From assembly GCA_030531555.1 (NCBI GenBank), contig JAUNNI010000016.1:1-47621 (forward strand): a stretch of DNA of 47,621 nucleotides. Reading direction: 5' to 3'. The translations under genes were made by a program, and so were the position numbers. The notes beneath the pieces are model-generated. The model was not told the DNA's origin and did no database searches. It worked only from the letters and a program-made list of their open reading frames with translations. This DNA is from Eubacteriales bacterium. Lineage in GTDB: Bacteria > Bacillota > Clostridia > Lachnospirales > Lachnospiraceae. Each line of letters begins with the position of its first letter. The first letter of the stretch is position 1. Of this stretch, positions 17,037 to 24,845 are shown piece after piece.

Positions 17037-18383
17037 TTAAAGCTGACTGATAATTTTTTGATTGGTACGAATCAAATAATAAGTACAAAGTGCAACGGAC
17101 ATCAGCTCAGCAATTGGCCAGGACAGCCAAACCATATTGATATTTCCGGTTCTTGCCATGAAAAATGCTACAGGAAGCAACACCACAAGCTGTCTCATAA
17201 ATGAAATGATCAGACTCCATATTCCATTACCAAATGCCTGGAAGACGGAGGATGACACAATACTATATCCGGCAAAAATAAAGCTGACACTGATGATGCG
17301 AAGGGCCGGGATACCGATGGAAAGCATTTCCTCGGAAGCATTGAAGAAACCAAGAAGAATGGCTGGGGCAACCTGGAAGATCAGGAAACCAACACACATA
17401 ATACATACGGCAGAAATGACACTCAGCTTTATGGTCTTCATAATACGATCTTTTTTCGCTGCACCATAATTGTATGCAATGATTGGAATCATACCATTAT
17501 TCAGACCAAAGATCGGCATAAAGATGAAGCTCTGTAATTTGAAATAAGCTCCAAAAACTGCAACTGCTGTGGCAGTAAAGCCCATAAGAATACGGTTCAT
17601 GCCAAATGTCATGAGAGATCCAATTGCTACCATAAGAACAGATGGAATACCGATATATAAAATATTTCGAATGAGAGCAAGATCCAAACGGAACTCTTTT
17701 GAAGAAATATGAATTTCTTTATTTCTTCTTAAGTTAAAATAAATCGCCAGAATACCAGCCACGACCTGTCCGGTAACAGTTGCTACCGCTGCACCGGCAA
17801 TTCCCATTTTGGGACAACCAAAGTATCCAAAGATCATGATTGGGTCGAGAATCATATTGATGATGGCTCCAGTACCCTGTGTGATCATAGCATAGAATGT
17901 CTTGCCGGTAGACTGAAGCATTCTCTCAAAACAAAATTGTGTGAAACATCCAAAGGATGCGCATGTTACAATCGTAAGATATTGATATCCAAGATCAAGA
18001 ATGTTGTGGATGTCCGTCATTCCTCGAAGGAATGGTTTTACAGCAAATAAACCAATCAACAGGAAAAGCAGATAAGCCACAATATAAATTAAGATACCAT
18101 TATCGGCTACCTGATTGGCCTCCTCATGTTTTTTCTCACCAAGCTTTCTTGAAAGCAAAGCATTCATACCAACACCGATACCCGCGGCTACTGCAATCAT
18201 CAGATTTTGCATTGGAAAGGCTAAGGATACTGCTGTCAAAGCATCCTGAGACAATCTTGATACGAAAATACTATCGACAATATTATAAAGAGCCTGCACC
18301 AGCATAGATGCCATCATTGGCAAAGCCATGGAAAACAGGAGTTTTCCCACAGGCATTGTTCCCATTTTATTTTCCTGGGCCAT
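17037..18383 (-). CDS. MATE family multidrug efflux transporter
   Basis: MATE proteins export cationic drugs or metabolites in exchange for Na+ or H+. The 448-residue protein starts with the family pattern PVGKLLFSMALPMMASMLVQALYN, has about twelve membrane helices, and carries the internal MATE repeats around FVSRLSQDALTAVSLAFPM and GLNNGMIPIIAYNYGA. It belongs to the NorM/DinF-like group common in Clostridia. It has its own promoter upstream and is followed after about 50 bases by the trpS promoter, with no strong terminator visible in between. The substrate is unknown. The start is supported by GAGAGGATGAG upstream of the ATG. Confidence 0.93.
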   Translation of the reverse strand: MAQENKMGTMPVGKLLFSMALPMMASMLVQALYNIVDSIFVSRLSQDALTAVSLAFPMQNLMIAVAAGIGVGMNALLSRKLGEKKHEEANQVADNGILIYIVAYLLFLLIGLFAVKPFLRGMTDIHNILDLGYQYLTIVTCASFGCFTQFCFERMLQSTGKTFYAMITQGTGAIINMILDPIMIFGYFGCPKMGIAGAAVATVTGQVVAGILAIYFNLRRNKEIHISSKEFRLDLALIRNILYIGIPSVLMVAIGSLMTFGMNRILMGFTATAVAVFGAYFKLQSFIFMPIFGLNNGMIPIIAYNYGAAKKDRIMKTIKLSVISAVCIMCVGFLIFQVAPAILLGFFNASEEMLSIGIPALRIISVSFIFAGYSIVSSSVFQAFGNGIWSLIISFMRQLVVLLPVAFFMARTGNINMVWLSWPIAELMSVALCTYYLIRTNQKIISQL

Positions 18384-18430
18384 AGAATCTCATCCTCTCT
18401 TTTCTTTTTATATTAAATGCACAATTAATT

Positions 18431-18459
18431 ATTATAGTATAATTCATCTCTTGCGTAAA
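18431..18459 (-). promoter_or_regulatory. Promoter of the MATE gene
   Basis: Minus-strand TTTACG (18454-18459), 17-base spacer, TATAAT (18431-18436), about 45 bases upstream of the ATG. Confidence 0.6.
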
Positions 18460-18707
18460 GCATTTCTATTCCTATCTTACAAATTCTTGTAGATAGATTA
18501 TCTAGTAAATGAAGGATTATATTCTTTGCAATTCATTTATTATTTCATTTTGTCTTTATTCAGAAAATCATATTTAAAAGTCATATTTTTTCATTTATTT
18601 TATTAGAATTTTACACCACTATTCTTAACTTTTTTATGTTATCTCTTAATTATTTTCAATTTCCTTTTAAATTCACAGAATGTACACGAATTATCAAGAA
18701 TAAAAAG

Positions 18708-18736
18708 TTGCATTTTATACTTTTTTACTGTATCAT
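18708..18736 (+). promoter_or_regulatory. Promoter of citrate synthase
   Basis: TTGCAT (18708-18713), 17-base spacer, TATCAT (18731-18736). Transcription would start near 18743, just before a 9-bp hairpin. Confidence 0.62.
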
Positions 18737-18750
18737 ATTAAATAGCTTGT

Positions 18751-18775
18751 CTGTCTCTTCTAACAAAAGAGACAG
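18751..18775 (+). promoter_or_regulatory. Leader hairpin upstream of citrate synthase
   Basis: CTGTCTCTT and AAGAGACAG form a perfect 9-bp stem with a 7-base loop, starting about 8 bases into the predicted transcript and ending about 13 bases before the GGTGG ribosome site. No T run follows, so it is not a terminator. It could protect the mRNA 5' end or be a protein binding site. Confidence 0.5.
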
Positions 18776-18802
18776 AAAACGATTAGAAAAGGTGGTTTTA
18801 AA

Positions 18803-20182
18803 ATGGAAAAAAAACATGCCATGATGGAATTGGGGGAAGAAAGCAATATTCAGTTTGATTCCCTCGTAAAAAATTGTATGGTATCTGGTGAGTTCGATCA
18901 AGATCTCTATGCATTATATGATGTTAAGCGAGGTCTTCGTGAATCCAATGGTAAAGGTGTTCTTACAGGTCTTACTGAAGTATCCGATGTTGTTGCTGTA
19001 AAACATTCCAAAGGACGTCCTTACCCAATCGATGGTGAATTATATTACCAGGGTGTAAATGTACGTGATTTAATTTATAGGAGTAAAACAACACGTTACC
19101 TCTTTGAAGAGACAACTTATTTATTACTTTTTGGCCGTTTACCAAATGAAGACGAATTAAAAGATTTCTGTAAAATTCTTTCTGAGCTGCGTGAATTATC
19201 TGGTCAGTATGTTCGTGATGTTATCATGAAATCCCCCCCAGCTAACCTGATGAATGCACTCCAGAAATGTATCGTTCTTCTTTATTCCTACGATGCGAAC
19301 CCAGACGATATCTCCATCCCTAACGTTCTTCGTCAGTCCTTACAGCTGATTGCAAAAATGCCAATGATGGCAGTTTATTCTTACTATGCATATCGTCATT
19401 TTTATGAAGATAAAACTTTGGTAATCCGCCCTCCAAGAGAAGACTATTCCACAGCGGAAAATATCCTTTATATGCTCCGTGGTGATGGTAAATTTACAGA
19501 GTTAGAGGCAAGAGTATTAGACGTTGCACTTGTTCTTCATGCAGATCACGGTGGTGGTAACAACTCCACATTTACAAACCACGTTGTAACCACATCTGGA
19601 ACCGATACTTACTCTGCAGTGGCCGCATCCATGTCATCCTTAAAAGGTCCTAGACACGGTGGTGCCAACTTAAAAGTTATGCAAATGTTTGATGACATCA
19701 AAGAAAACTGTGAAAACATCCATGATGAAGTAATGCTTGCAGAATATCTTCATCATATCTTAGAACATGAAGCCTTTGATCAGAGTGGTTTAATCTATGG
19801 TATGGGTCATGCCGTTTATACCCTCTCTGACCCACGTGAAGTTACCTTAAAAGAATTCGCTCAGAAGCTTTCTGAAGAAAAAGGAACGCAGGATGAATTC
19901 AAATTCTATGACAGTGTAGAAAGAATTTCCGGTGTCTTAATCGCCAGAAAACGTCGTTTATTTAAACCAATGTGTGCTAACGTCGATTTCTACAGTGGAT
20001 TTGTATATTCTATGCTTGGTATTCCAAGAGAATTATTCACTCCAATCTTTGCCATCTCCCGAATCTCCGGTTGGTGTGCTCATCGATTAGAAGAGTTAAT
20101 CAACAATGGCAAGATCATTCGTCCTGCCTACAAATATATTGGTCATCATGAACCATATGTACCAATTGACGAACGTAAATAA
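18803..20182 (+). CDS. gltA: Citrate synthase
   Basis: Citrate synthase condenses acetyl-CoA and oxaloacetate to citrate, here probably feeding a partial TCA branch toward 2-oxoglutarate and glutamate. The 459-residue protein contains LHADHGGGNNSTF and GPRHGGAN, which carry active-site His residues. It also has GMGHAVYTLSDPR with a further catalytic His, and a late active-site Asp region. The N-terminal extension of about 60 residues before the conserved fold makes it longer than the usual 370-430, as in other Lachnospiraceae-like enzymes. It is a single plus-strand gene with its own promoter and ribosome site (AAAAGGTGG), and a double hairpin region follows it. No aconitase or isocitrate dehydrogenase gene is next to it. 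Confidence 0.94.
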   Translation: MEKKHAMMELGEESNIQFDSLVKNCMVSGEFDQDLYALYDVKRGLRESNGKGVLTGLTEVSDVVAVKHSKGRPYPIDGELYYQGVNVRDLIYRSKTTRYLFEETTYLLLFGRLPNEDELKDFCKILSELRELSGQYVRDVIMKSPPANLMNALQKCIVLLYSYDANPDDISIPNVLRQSLQLIAKMPMMAVYSYYAYRHFYEDKTLVIRPPREDYSTAENILYMLRGDGKFTELEARVLDVALVLHADHGGGNNSTFTNHVVTTSGTDTYSAVAASMSSLKGPRHGGANLKVMQMFDDIKENCENIHDEVMLAEYLHHILEHEAFDQSGLIYGMGHAVYTLSDPREVTLKEFAQKLSEEKGTQDEFKFYDSVERISGVLIARKRRLFKPMCANVDFYSGFVYSMLGIPRELFTPIFAISRISGWCAHRLEELINNGKIIRPAYKYIGHHEPYVPIDERK

Positions 20183-20200
20183 TCATCAAATTATATCATT

Positions 20201-20232
20201 GAAAGGATCCACTTCTTTTATGTGATCCTTTC
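20201..20232. repeat. Hairpin downstream of citrate synthase
   Basis: GAAAGGATC (20201-20209) and GATCCTTTC (20224-20232) are perfect complements. The stem lies 18 bases past the gltA stop and just before a larger bidirectional hairpin. It has no T run of its own. Confidence 0.6.
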
Positions 20233-20236
20233 CCAT

Positions 20237-20299
20237 AAAAAAGGTGGTATTCTCAAGCGCTAACAGTGTCCTCCAGTGCTTGATCATACCACCTTTTTT
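20237..20299. terminator. Bidirectional terminator between gltA and rsmH
   Basis: AAAAAAGGTGGTAT (20237-20250) pairs perfectly with its complement ending in TTTTTT (20286-20299). Inside is a further 9-bp stem beginning TCAAGC. The A and T runs at both sides make it work on either strand. The genes converge here. Confidence 0.85.
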
Positions 20300-20326
20300 A
20301 TAAGATTCATTTTTTATTTTATGATT

Positions 20327-21388
20327 TTAGCTGCGAATGGCCCATCTCATCTTTGTGGAACGGGCTCTGCCATTGATGCGGCATTCTTCTTTGGAAGGAC
20401 GAATTACATCTTTGGCCACATCTTGCCATAATCCTTCTTTTTGCTGTCTTTTCCATGTTTTTTTCACAAGACGATCTTCACCGGAATGGAAAGTAAGAAT
20501 TGCAACTCTGGCTCCAGGACTTAAGATTTCCGGAAGTTTTTCTAAGAATTCCTCCAACACCTCAAACTCACTGTTCACGTCGATACGCAAGGCCTGGAAG
20601 ACACGCTGGCAGGTCTTTTTCACAATATCTTTCTTCTCTTTGTTCTCTGGAAGGAAAGAAAGTGCAGATTCAATGGCAGCACGAAGCTGTCCTGTTGTCT
20701 CAATGGATTTTCCCTGTCGAAATTCCTTGATAATCTCATTGGCAATCTCCACCGCATATGGCTCATCGGAATTCTCCACGAACATTCCAATCATCTCTTC
20801 ACGACTAAGCTCCTTTAAACGCTCTGCAGCAGATACACCCTTCTCCGGATTCAAACGAAGATCCAAAGGACCCTCCACCTTATAAGAAAATCCTCTGGCC
20901 GGATTATCAATCTGCATGGAAGAAACACCTAAATCCGCCAAAACAAAATTAAAAGGACCATGCTCTTCAGCCACAAGATCAATATTTCTGAAATTCTCCT
21001 GAATAATTGTAAGAATATCTTCCCCGTAGCCCGCATCTCTTAAACGCTTTGTTGTTTTAACGATTTCAATAGGATCCACATCAAGACCATACATATGGCC
21101 CTGTCCATTTAAACACTCAAGCATTTTTCTCGTGTGTCCACCATATCCCAGAGTACAATCAAGCCCTTTTTGTCCCGGCTGAATCTCTAAAAAATCAAGG
21201 ATTTCTTTTACGCAGATAGAAATATGCATACCTGCCGGAGTACTGCCCTTTCGAATTACCTTCTCTATGGTATCCTGGTATTTTTCCGGCTGTAATTCTT
21301 TATATTTTTCTTCAAATTTTCTTGGATGGGTTCCTTTATATCTAACACGTCTTTTGTGCACCTGTTCCGTGTTCTTTTCCTGTTCCAT
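20327..21388 (-). CDS. RsmH-like 16S rRNA (cytosine-1402 N4) methyltransferase, extended paralogue
   Basis: The MraW/RsmH fold is clear: the AdoMet site LDCTLGYGGHTRKML, the YGLDVDP acidic strand, the LADLGVSSMQID motif (about 150-165), FSYKVEGPLDLR, and the C-terminal SFHSGEDR-type stretch (ILTFHSGEDRLVKK). The 353-residue protein has a basic N-terminal extension of about 50 residues. The usual HxPVLLxE start of RsmH is replaced by GMHISICVKEIL, so this is a divergent paralogue rather than the copy in the cell-division cluster. It ends an operon that begins with amino-acid transport genes. The catalytic target is uncertain; methylation of rRNA or another RNA is likely. The ribosome site AGGAGAA fits the ATG at 21388. 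Confidence 0.85.
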   Translation of the reverse strand: MEQEKNTEQVHKRRVRYKGTHPRKFEEKYKELQPEKYQDTIEKVIRKGSTPAGMHISICVKEILDFLEIQPGQKGLDCTLGYGGHTRKMLECLNGQGHMYGLDVDPIEIVKTTKRLRDAGYGEDILTIIQENFRNIDLVAEEHGPFNFVLADLGVSSMQIDNPARGFSYKVEGPLDLRLNPEKGVSAAERLKELSREEMIGMFVENSDEPYAVEIANEIIKEFRQGKSIETTGQLRAAIESALSFLPENKEKKDIVKKTCQRVFQALRIDVNSEFEVLEEFLEKLPEILSPGARVAILTFHSGEDRLVKKTWKRQQKEGLWQDVAKDVIRPSKEECRINGRARSTKMRWAIRS

Positions 21389-21432
21389 AATAATTCTCCT
21401 ATATTTCGATTTATGTTATGCAACTTATCATA

Positions 21433-22272
21433 TCATAAGAGATACAATGAGACAAGATAGTCTGCAATGGCCTCCTCGGCACTTTCCCCAATCACGACAT
21501 CCGCCGCCTTTTTGCACAAATCACTGGCAGCTGCCACCGCAACCCCAAGACCTGCCGCCTGTAGCATCTCACTGTCATTATCTCCATCCCCAAAAGCCAT
21601 AACTTCTTTCAGTGTAAATCCAAGATTTTCCGCCAAAGCTTCCATAGCTTTGTGTTTCCCGGCTTTTTCATTGGAAATCTCAATGAGGTGAGAAACACTG
21701 GTTGTCATATAAATTCCAGAAAAATGACTTCTGATCTCATCACTGACGCGCTGTCTTTCTTCCGGTAAAACAATGACATCCAAAGCATCCAGCTCCCCTG
21801 CATGTTCAAGAACAAAAGCTTCGATATCGGGAACGGGAACTCTGGTGCTTTGCACATAATTTCTCTCTCGATCTCCCGGAATTCCAAACACAGCAGGATC
21901 ATCAAAATAACTTTGAGAAGTATATGCCTGTCCTTTAATAAAACACTCATAAGTTACCCATTCATTTCGCTCTTTCAAAAAATGAAAGAGCTGCCCTGCG
22001 AATTCCTCTGGCAAAGTGAGGGAAATCAAGGCTTCTTTCTTTTCCATATCATAGACAGCCGCTCCATTGGAAACAATGGCATAATGAAATCCCGGAAAAC
22101 CCATAACATCCTCCGGCATAGACCAAAAGGCCCTTCCGGTACTCGGAACCACATAGATTCCTTCCTGGACGAGCCTCATAAGAATGTCTTTTGTTTTCGG
22201 GGAGATCGTCTTATCCGGCATCAATAAGGTCTGATCCAAATCGGAACAGATCATACGATAATTCTGATTCAT
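21433..22272 (-). CDS. HAD family phosphatase, Cof type
   Basis: This is a 279-residue haloacid dehalogenase-type hydrolase of the Cof/YidA class, which removes phosphate from sugar phosphates or flavin and pyridoxal cofactors. Motif I is SDLDQTLL (nucleophile Asp11 and Asp13), a Ser/Thr motif II is VPSTGR, the Lys motif III is in the NEKAGKH region, and motif IV is GDGDNDSEML. A large C2-type cap lies between. The substrate cannot be predicted from sequence. It is in an operon between the amino-acid ABC ATPase gene and the rsmH-like gene, with an AGGAGAG ribosome site. Confidence 0.9.
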   Translation of the reverse strand: MNQNYRMICSDLDQTLLMPDKTISPKTKDILMRLVQEGIYVVPSTGRAFWSMPEDVMGFPGFHYAIVSNGAAVYDMEKKEALISLTLPEEFAGQLFHFLKERNEWVTYECFIKGQAYTSQSYFDDPAVFGIPGDRERNYVQSTRVPVPDIEAFVLEHAGELDALDVIVLPEERQRVSDEIRSHFSGIYMTTSVSHLIEISNEKAGKHKAMEALAENLGFTLKEVMAFGDGDNDSEMLQAAGLGVAVAAASDLCKKAADVVIGESAEEAIADYLVSLYLL

Positions 22273-22294
22273 AGATTCTCTCCTAAATGAATAG

Positions 22295-23077
22295 TTATCC
22301 CTCAGAATAACGGGATAAAAACTGTCTGGTACGTTCTTCCTGTGGATTGTCGATCACCTGTTTTGCAGGACCCTGTTCCACAATATAACCACCATCCATG
22401 AAAATGATTTCATCCGCCACATCACGGGCAAATGCCATTTCATGGGTAACAATAATCATGGTTGTTTTCTGCTCTGCAAGGCCACGAATTACCTTAAGAA
22501 CCTCTCCCGTAAGTTCTGGATCAAGAGCAGAAGTTGGTTCGTCAAAGCATAAGATATCCGGTTTTAAGGCCAAAGCTCTGGCAATGGCAACTCGCTGCTG
22601 CTGTCCACCGGATAACTGGTGTGGGTAATGGCTTGCTCGATCCTTTAAGCCCATCATATCAAGCAATTCCATGCCATGATCATCGATTTGGTCTAAAATT
22701 TCTTTTTTATTAGCTTTAAATCCTACCTGCTCCTGGGCAAGAAGTTTTTCTGCTAAAGTAACATTTTCCAGGGCAGTATACTGTGGAAAAAGATTGAATT
22801 GCTGGAATACCATTCCAAAATGAAGTCTTCGGTCACGAAGCTCACGATCATTTAATTCTTTTTCACCTGCATTAAATACAGCTTCCCCCTTTACGATAAT
22901 ATTTCCCTGATTTGGTTTTTCCAGGAAATTTAAACATCGAAGTAAAGTAGTTTTACCGGAGCCAGAGGATCCGATGATTGCCAATGCATGTCCTTCTTCC
23001 AGTGAGAAGCTGACATCTTTAAGTACCTTGGTACGTCCAAAGTGTTTTTCAATATTATTAACTTCTAAGATTGCCAT
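22295..23077 (-). CDS. Amino-acid ABC transporter ATP-binding protein
   Basis: This 260-residue ATPase of the GlnQ/HisP group powers uptake of polar amino acids. Walker A is GSSGSGKTTL, the signature is LSGGQQQR, and Walker B is ILCFDEPTSALD. Two inserts, at about 65-80 and about 115-135, make it longer than the classic 240. It lies 11 bases after the permease gene and is the third gene of the transporter set. The ribosome site AGGAGGTG fits the ATG. Confidence 0.93.
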   Translation of the reverse strand: MAILEVNNIEKHFGRTKVLKDVSFSLEEGHALAIIGSSGSGKTTLLRCLNFLEKPNQGNIIVKGEAVFNAGEKELNDRELRDRRLHFGMVFQQFNLFPQYTALENVTLAEKLLAQEQVGFKANKKEILDQIDDHGMELLDMMGLKDRASHYPHQLSGGQQQRVAIARALALKPDILCFDEPTSALDPELTGEVLKVIRGLAEQKTTMIIVTHEMAFARDVADEIIFMDGGYIVEQGPAKQVIDNPQEERTRQFLSRYSEG

Positions 23078-23088
23078 ATTCCCACCTC

Positions 23089-23745
23089 CTATCTAAAATA
23101 ATCCAGTTTCTTTTCAATATAATTGAAAATCAAAGTTAAAATACCAACAAATGCGAGATAGAATACACCTGTATAGAACAATGGCCATGTGATACCTGCA
23201 GATTTCATGAAAGAGAAACCTGTGAAGGTAAGCTCATAAGCGGCGATAATACGTGCTAAAGATGTATCTTTTACCAAAGTAATAATCTCGTTGGACATTG
23301 GTGGAACAACACGTTTAATCATCTGAAGTAAAGTAACCTTGAAGAAGATTTGTGTTTTGGTCATACCTAATACAAGTCCGGCTTCTCTTTGTCCTACTGG
23401 AACACCTTCGATTCCACCACGGAAAATTACGGAGAAATAGCAGGCGTAGTTGATGGTAAATGCTACAACTGTCGCTGCGATACGACCCGCTTCATTTCCA
23501 CTCCAGATATTGTGGCCAAGCCAAAGACCAGGTCCATAGAAAATAATAATCAACTGAAGCATCAGAGGGGTTCCTCGAATGATCCATACGATGATCTGAA
23601 TAATCATTTTTAATAGTTTAAATTTGCTGGTGGAGCCTAAGGCAACGATCAGACCCAATGGCAACGCAAAAATCAATGTCAGAATAAAGATCTGAAATGT
23701 CGTCCATAAACCACCAAGTAACTGCAAGGTTACTGATACAAACAT
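23089..23745 (-). CDS. Amino-acid ABC transporter permease
   Basis: This 218-residue inner-membrane protein of the HisM/GlnP family has five hydrophobic segments and the EAA loop near residues 130-155 (REAGLVLGMTKTQIFF), which contacts the ATPase. I start at 23745 because AAAGGAGTAAATCAA lies directly upstream; the frame is open for 22 further codons but without a better ribosome site. The single permease gene implies a homodimer. It is separated from the binding-protein gene by a strong hairpin, so its expression may be lower. Confidence 0.92.
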   Translation of the reverse strand: MFVSVTLQLLGGLWTTFQIFILTLIFALPLGLIVALGSTSKFKLLKMIIQIIVWIIRGTPLMLQLIIIFYGPGLWLGHNIWSGNEAGRIAATVVAFTINYACYFSVIFRGGIEGVPVGQREAGLVLGMTKTQIFFKVTLLQMIKRVVPPMSNEIITLVKDTSLARIIAAYELTFTGFSFMKSAGITWPLFYTGVFYLAFVGILTLIFNYIEKKLDYFR

Positions 23746-23790
23746 TTGATTTACTCCTTTTCTCTCTTTATAGTGTATCAATTCAAAGGG

Positions 23791-23839
23791 AAAGGCTGTC
23801 GTTACCATCATCTATGATTACGGTATCACGCCAGCCTTT
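23791..23839 (-). promoter_or_regulatory. Intercistronic hairpin in the amino-acid transporter operon
   Basis: AAAGGCTG (23791-23798) and CAGCCTTT (23832-23839) form the outer stem, with inner pairs TACC/GGTA and ATCAT/ATGAT in the loop. No T run follows on the minus strand. Such a stem after a binding-protein gene usually protects the upstream mRNA or reduces downstream expression. Confidence 0.65.
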
Positions 23840-23883
23840 ATCAATTATCTTATCCTATCAACGAACACTTGAAATGAAATATA

Positions 23884-24696
23884 TTATTTCTGTGTTACAA
23901 CTACCTGAGCATTGTTGCAATATGGAACAGAACATTCCATAGCATTTGTTACTTCATTTGTCAATGTCATACCATTCCAAACAACGTCGATGTTTTTGGA
24001 ATCAAGTTCCATAGTCTTTGTATCCCAATCGATTTCAACGATCTGACAATCAACACCAAGTTCTTCTGCAACGATATTAGCCATATCAGCATCAAAGCCA
24101 ATCCAAGCACCGCTTTCATCTTTATAATCCATTGGAGCGAAGTCTGTAACACCAACTACTAAAACGCCTTTTTCTTTGATTGCTGCAACATCACTATCTT
24201 TAGCAGATGCTTCAAATGTGCTTTCTGGGATATCAACAAGAGATTCCTGAACACCGTATTTCTCAGCAACTTCCTGTAATGTTCCATCCTGAGATGTTGT
24301 ATATAAAACACTGTTGATAAAGGAAGCAAGGTCAGAACCTTTACGGCAACCTACACCGTATTCTTCTGTTGTAAGCTCATCTGTATGGATGAGATCTGGA
24401 TAGCTTGTACCTTCACCAATCATAGCGCCTGCCATAAGAAGGTCGATGATTGCTGCATCAGATGTGCCAGACTGAACTTCCATGAGAGCATCTGCCTGGG
24501 AAGCAACTTCATTGGTTTTGAAACCTTTTTCTGCTGCTACTTCTGCACCTGCGGAACCAGCTTCAACTGCATAAACCATATCTTCTTTTGAAGCTTCTGT
24601 TGTCTTTTCTGGTGTGTTGCCTCCGCCGCCACATCCGGCAAGAGCAAAGCTCATAACCATTACGCCACTTAATAATATTGCTAATCTTTTTTTCAT
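23884..24696 (-). CDS. Amino-acid ABC transporter substrate-binding lipoprotein, circularly permuted
   Basis: The 270-residue extracellular lipoprotein has a signal peptide and lipobox LAGC with Cys22. Its SBP-family-3 fold has its halves in reversed order. Residues about 40-150 (VEAGSAGAE, TSDAAIIDLLM, YGVGCRKGSDL, TLQEVAEKYGV) match the C-terminal half of a normal GlnH-type protein. Residues about 177-268 (VLVVGVTDFAPMDY, WIGFDADMANIVAEELG, DVVWNGMTLTNEV, PYCNNAQVVV) match the N-terminal half. In ordinary proteins the second block comes first. Overall length is normal, so nothing is missing apart from the short bridging loop. Arg in the usual T-x-x-R ligand site is replaced by Val (TNEV), as in some related clostridial proteins. 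I start at 24696 because GGAGG lies 10 bases upstream. The ligand is probably a polar amino acid. Confidence 0.88.
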   Translation of the reverse strand: MKKRLAILLSGVMVMSFALAGCGGGGNTPEKTTEASKEDMVYAVEAGSAGAEVAAEKGFKTNEVASQADALMEVQSGTSDAAIIDLLMAGAMIGEGTSYPDLIHTDELTTEEYGVGCRKGSDLASFINSVLYTTSQDGTLQEVAEKYGVQESLVDIPESTFEASAKDSDVAAIKEKGVLVVGVTDFAPMDYKDESGAWIGFDADMANIVAEELGVDCQIVEIDWDTKTMELDSKNIDVVWNGMTLTNEVTNAMECSVPYCNNAQVVVTQK

Positions 24697-24737
24697 TGTA
24701 ATCAATCCTCCATGATTTATGTTTGTAATTTGTATAT

Positions 24738-24794
24738 ATGTTATCACGTTATCGCATTAAAGTAAATATACATTTTATATATATATCACATCAA
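24738..24794 (-). promoter_or_regulatory. Candidate promoter(s) of the amino-acid transporter operon
   Basis: Two overlapping candidates exist on the minus strand: TTGATG-18-TATATT (24765-24794) and TTTACT-17-TAACAT (24738-24766). A tandem direct repeat GTTATCAC/GTTATCGC (24740-24755, plus strand) overlaps the second. Neither is strong enough to choose. Confidence 0.38.
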
Positions 24795-24797
24795 TCT

Positions 24798-24832
24798 AAA
24801 AAATAATCGGCAGAGATATTCTGCCGATTATT
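24798..24832 (-). terminator. Rho-independent terminator after the flavoenzyme gene
   Basis: Perfect 13-bp inverted repeat (24802-24814 with 24820-24832) with a 5-base loop, followed on the minus strand by TTTTTTAG. It lies 14 bases past the stop. Confidence 0.92.
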
Positions 24833-24845
24833 CCATAATATTTCT

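Larger units (their letters stand above)
18384..18802. other. Intergenic region between divergent MATE and citrate synthase genes
   Basis: A 419-base, very AT-rich stretch. It contains the MATE promoter near its left end, the citrate synthase promoter and a leader hairpin near its right end. The middle (about 18480-18700) has no convincing gene, RNA or repeat that I can see. Confidence 0.7.

Noticed and set aside
18555-18569. CodY-like site before citrate synthase (TTTATTCAGAAAATC)
   Set aside because: Four mismatches to the consensus in very AT-rich DNA, and about 140 bases upstream of the promoter.
20237-20299. A small RNA or repeat element between gltA and rsmH
   Set aside because: The hairpin with A and T runs at both ends is sufficiently explained as a bidirectional terminator for convergent genes.
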